Origin: Eledone cirrhosa | Lineage: Eukaryota; Mollusca; Cephalopoda; Octopoda; Eledonidae | Assembly (NCBI GenBank): GCA_964016885.1 | Contig: OZ024744.1 | Location: 67,591,551-67,655,550, forward strand | Direction of reading: 5' to 3' | DNA length: 64,000 bases | Part shown: positions 55,625 through 64,000 of the stretch, piece after piece | How the letters are laid out: every line of letters starts with the position of its first letter | How positions within the stretch are numbered: the first letter of the stretch is position 1 | Notes under the pieces: model-generated | What the model was told of the DNA's origin: nothing | The model's database searches: none | What the model saw: the letters and a program-made list of their open reading frames with translations, nothing else | Program-made: the position numbers and the translations under genes

Positions 55625-55669
<45 letters not shown>
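55625..55669. repeat. (AAT)n, 5' flank of R4-like LINE
   Basis: About 14 AAT units joining the LINE at CAGAAGATGCTG. A TAA-type repeat also follows the element at 58113-58136. Confidence 0.95.
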
Positions 55670-55670
<1 letters not shown>

Positions 55671-58113
55671 CAGAAGATGCTGTTTGGACAGCTTGAAGGG
55701 AAAGAAAGAGGCAACGACTTGATCCCTGAGGCGGAACAAACTAAGACATTCTGGAGAGGAATATTGGAGCAGGGTGTTAGACATAATGACCAGGCAGTGT
55801 GGATTGAGACAGTACAAAAGGAGATTAGTGAACAGGCTCACCAACAAACTGATTTGCGTACCACAGTTGAAACTCTTAAGGGGCAGGCCAAAAAACTAAC
55901 CAACTGGAAATCACCAGGCCCAGATGGTGTACAGGGGTATTGGATTAAAAATATAACATCCCTCCACCCGAAACTAACAACCATGTTCAATGACTGCTTG
56001 ATGTCAGGTGAGGTACCAGAGTGGTTGACAAAAGGTACCACAGTTCTGGTAATGAAAGACCGAATCAAGGGTAATGATGTTACCAACTATAGACCTATCA
56101 CATGTCTGTCCGTAATGTGGAAACTGTTGACAAGCATTATGTCTAAGGAAATCTACCATCAGCTCCACACAAACAACTTGTTACCGGACGAACAGAAAGG
56201 ATGCCGAAAGAAGTCCTGTGGTACAAAGGACCAGTTTCTTATTGATAAGATGGTAATGAGGAATTGCAAGAGGAGACACACTGGTCTTGCCATGGGATGG
56301 ATAGACTACAAAAAGGCATTTGACATGGTGCCTCATTCTTGGATCACCAAAAGCCTGGAGATCTTCAAGGTGGCAGATAACATCAGACAGTTGTTGGACA
56401 AAAGTATGAAGTCCTGGAAAACAGAGTTAACATCAGCTGGAGAATCCTTGGGAGGCGTGAAGATCAAGAGAGGTATCTTCCAGGGAGATAATCTGTCCCC
56501 TCTGTTGTTTGTCCTTGCCCTGATGCCCCTGACTATTATACTGCGAAAGGTGAGAGCAGGATACAAGTTGGGAAAGGGAGAGCTTACCATCAATCACCTC
56601 CTCTTCATGGACGATCTTAAGCTCTTCGGGAAGCGTGAGAAGGAGTTGCATGTGCTTGTTGACACTGTCCGTATTTTCAACAATGATATATGTATGCAAT
56701 TTGGTATTAGTAAGTGTGGAGTCATTGTGATGAGGAGGGGTAAGTTAAGCAGAAGTAACGGAATCCAGATACCAACAGGTGAGATGATAAAGGAAATTGA
56801 CACTGAAGAAGGATACAAGTATTTGGGTGTTCTGGAGGCTGATGACATCAAGAACAAAAAAATGAAGGAATTGATAAGATCTGAATACATTCGGAGAGTA
56901 AGGAGCGTATTAAAGTCACATCTGAACAGTAGGAATGCCATAAGCGCAGTAAATTCCCGAGCTGTGTCTATTATTAGGTACAGTGCGGGAATTCTGAGAT
57001 GGAATGTTGCTGAACAAAAAGAAATGGATAGGAAGATTAGGAAGCTATTGACTATCTACATGTTCCACAAGAGGAGTGATGTCGATAGACTCTACTTAAG
57101 GAGATCTGAGGGTGGAAGAGATCTTATCAGCAAAGAGGACTGTGTTCAGATGGAGAAAAACAACCTACACAAATACGTGACTGATAGTAAGGAGCCAGTG
57201 CTCAGAATTGTACTGAAGGAGAGGACAATAGGACAGGGGATGTCCAGGGAGGAAATAACAACAAGGAGAAAGAGCAGCCTTCATAAAAAATCCCTTCATA
57301 GTACCTTCTTTGAGAAAACTGAATTCAGAGATCCATAGACATGGAACTGGTTGAAAAGAAGAGACCTTAAAAAGGTTACAGAAGGAATGCTAATGGCTGC
57401 GCAAGAGCAGGCCCTCAAAACGAAGTGGTTGAAACACCATATTTACAAGGAGGAGGGGAGCCCACTGTGCAGGATCTGTGGAGAGAGAGAGAGGAGACTG
57501 TGGCTCACATTGTATCCGAGTGTAAACACCTAGCCCAGACTCACTATAAAGGCTGGAGACATGATGTGAGGGCAGGGTGATCCACTGGCACCTATGCAAA
57601 GTAAACAATTTACCACATTCTGAGAAGTGGTATGAGCATAAGCCAGAGTTGGTGATAGAAAACGATCAGGTGAAGGTGCTGTGGGATTTTAGGATACAGA
57701 CGGACAAGAAACTGGAACACAATAGACCTGACCTGGTGGTTTTGGACAAAGAAAAAAGATTGTGCCTGATTGTGGATGTGGCCTGCCCATTCTACAAGAG
57801 AGTGCAAGAGAAGGAGAGGAAGAAAATTAACCGATACCCGGACTTAAAGTGGGAGGTAAAAAGGATTTGGAACTGCCATGAAGTAAAAGTGGTCCCGATT
57901 GTCATAGGCGCACTAGGTACTATCTCAAAAAGTTTCCAGGGATGGTTAAAGAAAATTGGCCCCGCCACGCTCTTTGGAACGCTTCAAAAGGCATGCTTGC
58001 TCGGAACAGCAAGAAACCTCCGATACGTCCTGAATATCTGAAGCTGCAGGTAGTGGCTTGATATTCATTTCAACAAACTTTCCAGTTAACTAACATCAAT
58101 GACTGAGGCTCAA
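55670..58113 (+). mobile_element. R4/Dong-like LINE, copy 2, in a TAA repeat
   Basis: 2.44-kb 5'-truncated element: RT, CCHC motif, restriction-like endonuclease, and a short 3' UTR (GTAGTGGCTTGATATTCATTTC, TCCAGTTAACTAACATCAAT). (AAT)n on both sides. Groups with an RLE (R2, R4, CRE, NeSL) include families specific for defined targets; Dong of the silkworm is reported in TAA repeats. Confidence 0.88.
55673..58041 (+). pseudogene. R4-like RT + CCHC + restriction-like endonuclease
   Basis: RT blocks: NWKSPGPDGVQGYWIK, VTNYRPITCLSVMWKLLTSI, LAMGWIDYKKAFDMVPHSWI, GIFQGDNLSPLLFVLALMPL, INHLLFMDDLKLFGK (F-M-D-D, about 56602-56616), EGYKYLGVLEAD. The frame is open to a TAG at 57336-57338, beyond which the same frame continues TWNWLKRRDLKKVTEGML...LKHHIYKEEGSPLCRICGE. 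A shift in a GA run (57480-57493) then leads to ETVAHIVSECKH, a second shift to MIHWHLCKVNNLPHSEKW, and RPDLVVLDKEKRLCLIVDVACPF (nuclease core), KINRYPDL, VPIVIGALGTISK to a TGA at 58039-58041. The N-terminal DNA-binding fingers are missing. One stop and two shifts: recently inactive. Confidence 0.87.
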
Positions 58114-58136
58114 AGAACAACAATAATAATAATAAT
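58114..58136. repeat. (AAT)n, shared border of the R4-like LINE and a Tx1-like tail
   Basis: About seven units. It serves both as 3' flank of the plus-strand R4-like element and as (ATT) tail of the minus-strand Tx1-like fragment. Confidence 0.9.
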
Positions 58137-58652
58137 AATAATGATTTCTTTATTGGCCACAAGGGCTGACATCAAGAAAAACATTACAGACGGTACAGGA
58201 CGGTACGATGTGGGTTTTGTGCGTGTAAATATTTTTATTATTTATATAAGAAAAGAAAAAAAAGGACATAGAAACATATATATATATAAACAATAAAAAT
58301 TAAAATTGAAACAATGAAAAATTCCTCAATAGGGGGGAAACCTCCGAGGGTTACTCGTGGCGAAAACCACACAAAAGACCACGGTCACCCTGACCACCAG
58401 GGCAAGCGCCCTCTCTCAATTTTTCCATTTCTCAAACTACAGACGTATATTCAGAGCGGTCCCGTTCACTCGGACCATTCTCGCTACATTCACCCACGTT
58501 TCAACAAACTTGCTAGAAGGCAGCCTTGCCTCTCCACCCTGATTTTCCTCTTCAAGAGAAACTTGAAAAAGTTAATTAGGGATTCGCCGAAGAGGAAAGT
58601 GTCTGTCTTTAACCCTTTTAACCTTGTCCACCACACAATCTCTTTCGCCATA
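58137..58652 (-). mobile_element. Tx1-like LINE 3' end, minus strand (ATT subfamily)
   Basis: Read on the minus strand: MAKEIVWWTRLKGLKTDTFLFGESLINFFKFLLKRKIRVER (from 58652), decayed end, 3' UTR with TCCCCCCTATTGAGGAATTTTT and CTTGTGGCCAATAAAGAAATC, then ATT. 5'-truncated. Confidence 0.85.
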
Positions 58653-58931
58653 ATGATTTCATTTATTAGCCACAAGGGCCGACATGTGGGGGACAATACA
58701 AAGACAGGGACAGTGGGGGTTTACAATAAGGTCGAGTAAACGTGCACAATGGCAAGACTAATTTAACAATGAAGATATAAAAATATAAAATAAACTATGC
58801 ATAAATATGACAAAATAAATTCCCCAATAGGGGTGGACGACCCTGGGGTGACTCGGGTACCTACCAATCCTGAACCAGCCTGCGCTTCTAGGGCACCCAG
58901 GGTGAGCACCCCTCTCCTCAAGTTAGCTAGC

Positions 58932-61900
58932 CTATAGGCGCACGGTCAGCACACGAGTCATTCTCGCCACATTCATCCACCTTTTAGCAAATGTACTGGG
59001 GGGCTGCATTTCTCTCTCCACCCTCACCTTCCTTTCCAGGTAAGACTTGAAGAAGTTGATGAGGGATTGGCCGAAGAGAAAAGTGTCTGTTTTCAGTCCT
59101 TTTAATCTAGTCCACCATATAACCTCTTTCGCAACTGCCACCAGACAGAGGAAAATTTCCTGCTCTTCCTGACCTAAGAAAGGCGGGGGGGGGGTCGATC
59201 TTCACTATGGACTCGGCGATAGCCGGATTCGTTCCACACGCGACAGAAGCTGTTCAACAAGTCAGTAATGCACGGACACTGGACAAGTGCGTGCAGAATG
59301 GTTTCGTCGTTTTGTGCGCATCTCGGGCAGGTCCGTCTGACAGCACTTCCGTGCCTGTAGATTTTATCCCAAACCGGTAGTGCCCCCCGGAAGCACTGCC
59401 AAGCGAGGGATTTCAGGAAATTGTCCATCGTTCCCGGCTCGAAAGTCCTCCGGTACAGACTGGTCTGTTCGACTTCGTCGAGGCGCAAAGCCTCTCCGAG
59501 TGCATCATCGTACTTGCCCACCACTAATTCTCTATAGAACTCGAGAGTGGAAGTTCCACTGATCGCATTGCCCGCTTGGTAGAGGGTAGTGAGTGCCTGG
59601 CAACATTCCTGGTGCCAGTCACCCAGTCTCAGTCTCTTCGTGACCCAGGACTGCAGCTCAGTCAAAGAAATGAGCTGCGGAAAGGCCCGTCTTATAAACG
59701 GCGACCCCACCTGTTCACCGTTGAGGCAGAATATCTGGAGCCTCAACGTATGTCTGGGCATCATTAGCCACGGCATGACCAACCCTCCGCTTAGAGGGTG
59801 CTGGCAGCAGATGGACCGCCTCACCAACGGAACTTGTCCCCTCCACAAGAATTTGAAGAGGAGCCGTTCCAACTTGACGAGGCGCGGACGGGGGAAAGGC
59901 ACGATGGTCAGGCGGTAGTAGATGACGGACGTGATGTACGCATTCGCCACCTCCGTGCAAACTTTCAGTGATAGCTTCCTCCCAGCCCATTTTTGGGTGA
60001 GACTGGCTACTCTGCTCGTTACCTCGTCCTAATTCTTTTCCACCTGGAGGTCTGGTCCGAACCAAACCTCTAGCAACTTTACCGGTCCGTCCGTCCAGCG
60101 CCACACGATGCTCTTGGACGGCATGGGCTTGTCTCTCCAGGTTCCGAACTGCAAGCCCACCGACTTTACCTGATTAAGTTTGGCTCCTATCAACCTTTCA
60201 TATTCCTTCAATAAGGTACCGACCACCTCGATTTCTGAGGTGTTCGACACCATCACGGTGATGTCGTCCGCATAAGCCGACACCGCCTTTCCACGTCCCG
60301 GTTCGAGCGGGATGCCCTGCAACAGCTCCAGCTTCCGCAGTAAAGGCTCGAGAGTCAATACGTACAGAAGGGAAGAGAGAGGGCACCCTTGATGGACCGA
60401 TCGGGAGAGCCGAAATGGTTCCGAGAGGTGGCCATTAACCTTGACCACCGAGTGTGTGCCGCTGTGCATTGCAGCGATCCAGCTTCTGAAGACAGGGCCG
60501 AAACCAGCTGCTCTGAGGACAAACTCCAGATACCGATGGTCGACCATATCGAATGCTTTCGATTGATCTAAATTGATCAGTGCCCCACCGAAGCCAGGTT
60601 TACACCCTACCCTCTCTATGATGTATCGCATGAGGTGGAGATTGTCGTGTATGGACCTGGCTGGGATTGCACAAGCTTGCGCCTCCCCAACCAAATCCTC
60701 GACGACAAGCGCCAATCTCTTTGGTAACACCTTGGCCAAAATCTTAAACTCTGTGTTGAACAGAGTTATGGGTCTGAAGTTGTCTAATGTATCCCTCTTG
60801 TTCTCGTCTTTCCTTAGCGTCACCACTCCCCGGCTCACAGAACTGGGAATACTTCCATTCTGCTGCCATTTTCAGTAGAGTGCTTCGAGGAGATCGGAGA
60901 ACAAGTCTGGCATATTTACATAAAGCTCGTAGGGCAGGCCATCCAAACCGGGTGACTTGCGCCTCATGCAGCCGACAGGGGCGTCCTGAATTTCGGCTGA
61001 AGTAATCGGCCTTTCGCAGCGCTCAGCGTCGACCGTCGTGATGCGCAGCAAGCCGTCAAGGTAGGGACTGAAATCCGCTATTCTCTCTGACTCGCCACTC
61101 TCCCCGAACAACCCGAACAAAGTGCTGGCGAAAGGCCTCACACATCCGCTTGGAATTGCTTATCTCGTGTCCGTCTCGGTTCGCCAAAGACCGAATTGTG
61201 GTTTTATTACCACGTTGCGCCTCCGCCACGCGGGCCAATCGAACAGCTTTGGTTCCCTCGTTTCTCAGCGCACGCGCCTTAGCTCTGACAATGCAACCTT
61301 CGTGTTTAGCTTTGAAGAAATGGTCTAATGCCATTCTCGCCGCTTACATTCACGTCGGTTACAATGCCACTACAAATAGCCTCGTCTAACTTATCTAGCA
61401 GCTCCCCATCCTTTCTATTTTTCTCTAACGCTAGTTCTTTGCTGAACTCTATCGAAGTTATTCTAATCTCTCTTTTGAGAGCCCCCCACCCCCCTCCACC
61501 ATCCGTTGTTGATGATCCCCCTGTCAACTTTTGCTTAACTAAATTGTTGATTCGGTCCCTGTAAGCTTTACATGCCGGAAACGACATGTTCAGCTTCCAG
61601 TAATCCGGTCCTAACCTACGCGTTTTATCTAGGTCGACCGTACAGATCACAAATTTGTGATCTGAATAGGCGACCGTTTTAAAAAGTGGGCAGCCGACAT
61701 TATTTCTATCTATTTTCCTAATGAAGATCCTGTCTATATACGATCTAGATGACCCCATTCGGTTGGTTCATGTCCATACTGGCACATTGGGGAAATCTAG
61801 TCGATACCTGTCAAACAGTTGGAACTGGCTGAGTAGGTGCTTGAGGCTTTTGTACCCTCCGCTCCTATCGATTACTTCCACACAATCCCAGCGTGCGTCT

Positions 61901-62337
61901 AAGATGCCATTCCAGTCCCCCGCTAACAGTAAAGGGCGAGACGTACCCAGAAAGGTGTCCAGGCGCCTAAAGAAGTCCGGTCATCTGGCCCCCGTAGGGG
62001 CGTAGACGGCCAGCAGTATAAAGGCACTACCTTCGCTACTGCTCACATCCAAGACCACCAACTTACCGTCCGGGTCCCGGAAGATCGACCTTACCTCGAG
62101 ATCCAGACCTTTCCTAAACAGCACTGCCACCCCACCTCCCATTCCCGGCCTGCTAACAGATGCGAAGATCTGATAGTCGTCGAAAATGGGTGCTAGTGCG
62201 CGTGTGTCGGAAATTCTGGTCTCGCTGACGGCAATCACATCCATTTCCAGCGACCTGAGGTCGTTGAGCAGGCGACCCTGCTTCCAGGGTGACCCCAGGC
62301 CGCGAACATTTAAACTTCCTACTCTTAATATGGCCAT
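58932..62337 (-). pseudogene. Tx1-like LINE ORF2, minus strand, multiply broken
   Basis: Starts MAILRVGSLNVRGLG at 62337 with SETRIS (endonuclease Glu). Stop after YAPTGAR (61981). Continues GDWNGILDARWD, a TGA in VWTxTNRMG near 61767, YIDRIFIRK, YSDHKFV, a shift near 61310-61340, KAKHEGCIVRAKARAL, SPGLDGLPYELY and a TAG at 60872. Then an intact RT stretch 60838-60029: NFRPITLFNTEFKILAKVLPKRL, INLDQSKAFDMVDH, SVHQGCPLSSLLYVLTLEPLL, SAYADDITVMV, VKLLEVWFGPDL. TAG after VEKN, then 59950-59174 intact (VRRSICCQHPLSGGL, CPRCAQNDETILHALVQC), then 59141-58932 (VIWWTRLKGLKTDTFLF). Inactive, older than the plus-strand copy. Confidence 0.88.
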
Positions 62338-62366
62338 GTTGGTAAGCTAAGAGAGAGAGGGAAGGT

Positions 62367-63903
62367 TTACTTACCTCCCGGGGTCTTGTGAAGGTCGGGT
62401 GGTTCGACCTCCATGGTTGGTGTTGTTTCTTTTGGGAACACCTTTAAAAGTCTCGATGTGGGTTTCACGTTCGGGGTCCCCACGTCTTGAGGAAAGTTCT
62501 CTCGAATTTCTTTGAAGGAATTGATGACATTCGGACCAGAAGCCAATCTTCTGGCACGCAAAATGTGCTCATTTCAAAAATCTCCCCCTCTGTTTGAATG
62601 TCCTCGCTTCGTGCTAAGAGGGCCATCAGTTTATCGTTGGCCCTTCTGACAAGCACGAAGTTTTTTACATTTTTTTTGGTGTGGTATTATTTGTTTTCGT
62701 TTTGGTGACTGTGGTGTTGATGGTTTTGGTGGTGTTGTTTCGGGTATGTCTGTGTTTGTTGTAGGTGTGGTGTCTGCAATTTCAGGTATTTGTGTGTTTA
62801 TTTGTACTTGTGTTTGTTTAGGTTGTTTGCGTTTCGGGGATTGTGGGGGTGGTGTTGATGTTGCTGTTGGTGCTGGTGTTATTGGGGGAAGTGTTTGCGT
62901 TAGTGGTGTCTGTATTTTTTGTTGTGTATGTTTTTGTGTTTTGTTGGGGCTTTTTTTTTTGGTGAGTTTTCTCTGTTTTTTGCACTTTTTGGTTTTCCTT
63001 CATCTTCGCTGCTGGAAGACAAAGGGTCTGTGGCTGTGAGTGTCTCTGTGTCTGTGTGTGCGTTTATTGTTTTGTCTATGTGTATAATTGGGGGTGGGGT
63101 GGCGTGGAAGAGCTTTCCTCGTTTTCCCCTTGGATTGGTTTCGGTGTTGGTGGTGGTCCGGCTGTTTTTGATGTTGGCGGGCTTACCAGTGTCTTTGTTG
63201 GTGTTGTTTTTTGTGGTGCAGCTTTCCGTGCTGACACTGGCGTTGGTAACAAAGGAGGTTTGCCACCCCCTGCATTTTTGCGCTGAGGGCAGAAGGCTTC
63301 CAGATGCGTTGCTTCCCCGCAGACGAAGCAGTGCGGCCTTCTTCCCTCAGTGATTAATTGGATTGTTGTCCCGTCCTGCAGGTGGGAAAAATCCTGGATG
63401 TTGTTCATGTCCTCCGGTTTCATTTGGAGAAGAATCTCCAAATCCATTCCGGACCAGTCTTCTCTCTCTGTCCTTTTGATATCCAGGTGGGTAGTGTCTG
63501 TCCCCTCCTCGATTACGCATCCCAGGAGCCACCATATGTTCATTCCTGGTAGGATGGTGGGAATGACGACCTTTACTGTCCTTTTACCCTTGTAGGACGG
63601 GTGCATGATAATACGTTCCGTTCTGCAGGGTGTCACCGAGTGCTTAATAGCAAGGGCCTGGGTTTTGAACAGTACCGAGATGGTACCGAACTGTTTGGCC
63701 CTTACTTTATACTCTATGTTACTTCCGATGTACTCCAAAGCAGCCTCGACCTCTGCTTGGCTGGCAAGTTGCACTTTTCGTGTCTGCACCGAAATGCATC
63801 GAAAGTACACCGTCCTCCTTTGCATGGCCTCTATTGCCCCGTCCGGGATGATCAGGTTTGCCCAGGACTTCTCCCGTTTAATTAGCCTCCACGCCTGGAC
63901 CAA
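62367..63903 (-). pseudogene. Tx1-like LINE ORF1, minus strand
   Basis: 63903-63076 is an open 275-codon stretch: VYFRCISVQTRKVQLAS, KVRAKQFGTISVLFKT, MHPSYKGKRTVKVVIP, NIWWLLGCVIEEG, DLEILLQMKPEDM and the CX2CX4HX4C knuckle CFVCGEATHLEAFC (about 63306-63347), then a P/T/S-rich linker. Past a stop the C-terminal part is scattered in three frames (63003-62818, 62656-62465, 62561-62367), with the QTEGEIF block equivalent to QTEGPNF of the plus copy. The N-terminus upstream of 63903 is lost at the repeat boundary. Confidence 0.8.
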
Positions 63904-63908
63904 CTGTT

Positions 63909-63953
63909 ATCAATATCAATAATAATATCAATATCAATAATAATATCAATATC

Positions 63954-63990
<37 letters not shown>
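63909..63990. repeat. (GATATT)n/(ATT)n repeat
   Basis: ATCAATATCAATAATAAT phrases, then pure AAT; 5' border of the minus-strand Tx1-like LINE. Confidence 0.95.
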
Positions 63991-63992
<2 letters not shown>

Positions 63993-64000
63993 CGGACAAG

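Larger units (their letters stand above)
58655..63908 (-). mobile_element. Tx1-like LINE, minus strand, nearly full length (ATT subfamily)
   Basis: 5.25-kb relative of the element at 44451, reading right to left: ORF1 from 63903, ORF2 62337-58932, 3' UTR to CTTGTGGCTAATAAATGAAATC at 58655. Its 5' side lies against GATATT/ATT repeats (63909-63990). Proteins align block by block with the plus-strand element but are clearly diverged (for example VSAYADDITVMV against VSAYADDVTVMV). Confidence 0.88.

Noticed and set aside
54771..55669. Leu-rich N-terminus apparently fused to the R4-like RT
   Set aside because: The (CTG)/(CTA) array happens to be in phase with the LINE reading frame; the LINE itself begins at about 55670.

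Overview
The window looks like intergenic or intronic DNA from a mollusc, most probably an octopod cephalopod. That is an inference from the dense tRNA-derived SINEs with a GTTCAAATCCCGCCGAGG-type B box, (GAT)n-tailed LINE/SINE pairs, and very abundant di-, tri- and tetranucleotide repeats. I found no host gene. Every coding stretch that I can recognise belongs to a retroelement, and almost all are broken. The very long open frames in several regions are translations of microsatellite or satellite DNA.

Layout. 0-5 kb: two hAT-type non-autonomous elements, a tRNA-SINE, a mariner-like MITE, a 365-bp direct repeat (99% identical) and a Penelope-like RT remnant on the minus strand. 5-8 kb: foldback-type repeats, including a 1.43-kb element with about 245-bp terminal inverted repeats. 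8-16.3 kb: SINEs, CR1-like LINE tails, and a 3.35-kb RTE-type LINE lying head to head with a second copy; then an hAT element carrying a nested SINE. 16.3-30 kb: decayed LINE and SINE copies, simple repeats, and a 498-bp near-perfect palindrome. 30-40 kb: an (AACC) minisatellite, (CA) arrays, a CR1-like LINE 3' half, and a 5.4-kb ACACAACC satellite. 40-44.4 kb: simple repeats and SINEs.

44.4-63.9 kb is the most informative part. A nearly complete Tx1/L1-type LINE (ORF1 with a zinc knuckle; ORF2 with AP endonuclease, RT and a C-terminal Cys motif) sits inside a (TATC)n tract. Three truncated relatives follow it in the same orientation, each beginning at the edge of a (TATC) tract. A related element of another subfamily lies on the minus strand at the far end next to ATT-type repeats. 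Between them is an R4/Dong-like LINE with a restriction-like endonuclease. Its two copies in the window are both flanked by TAA repeats on both sides.

How the parts relate. At least six RT lineages are present: Penelope-like, RTE-like, a second (GAA)n-tailed LINE, CR1-like, Tx1/L1-like and R4-like. Most end in, or are inserted into, their own characteristic short repeat, so part of the microsatellite content is linked to LINE activity. One SINE family shares its 3' part with the RTE-like LINE, the classical arrangement by which a SINE uses a LINE's reverse transcriptase. A palindromic repeat and a diverged single-arm relative share a CTGATGA-stem-GAAA arrangement with compensatory substitutions in the stem, suggesting a selected RNA structure that resembles part of a hammerhead ribozyme.
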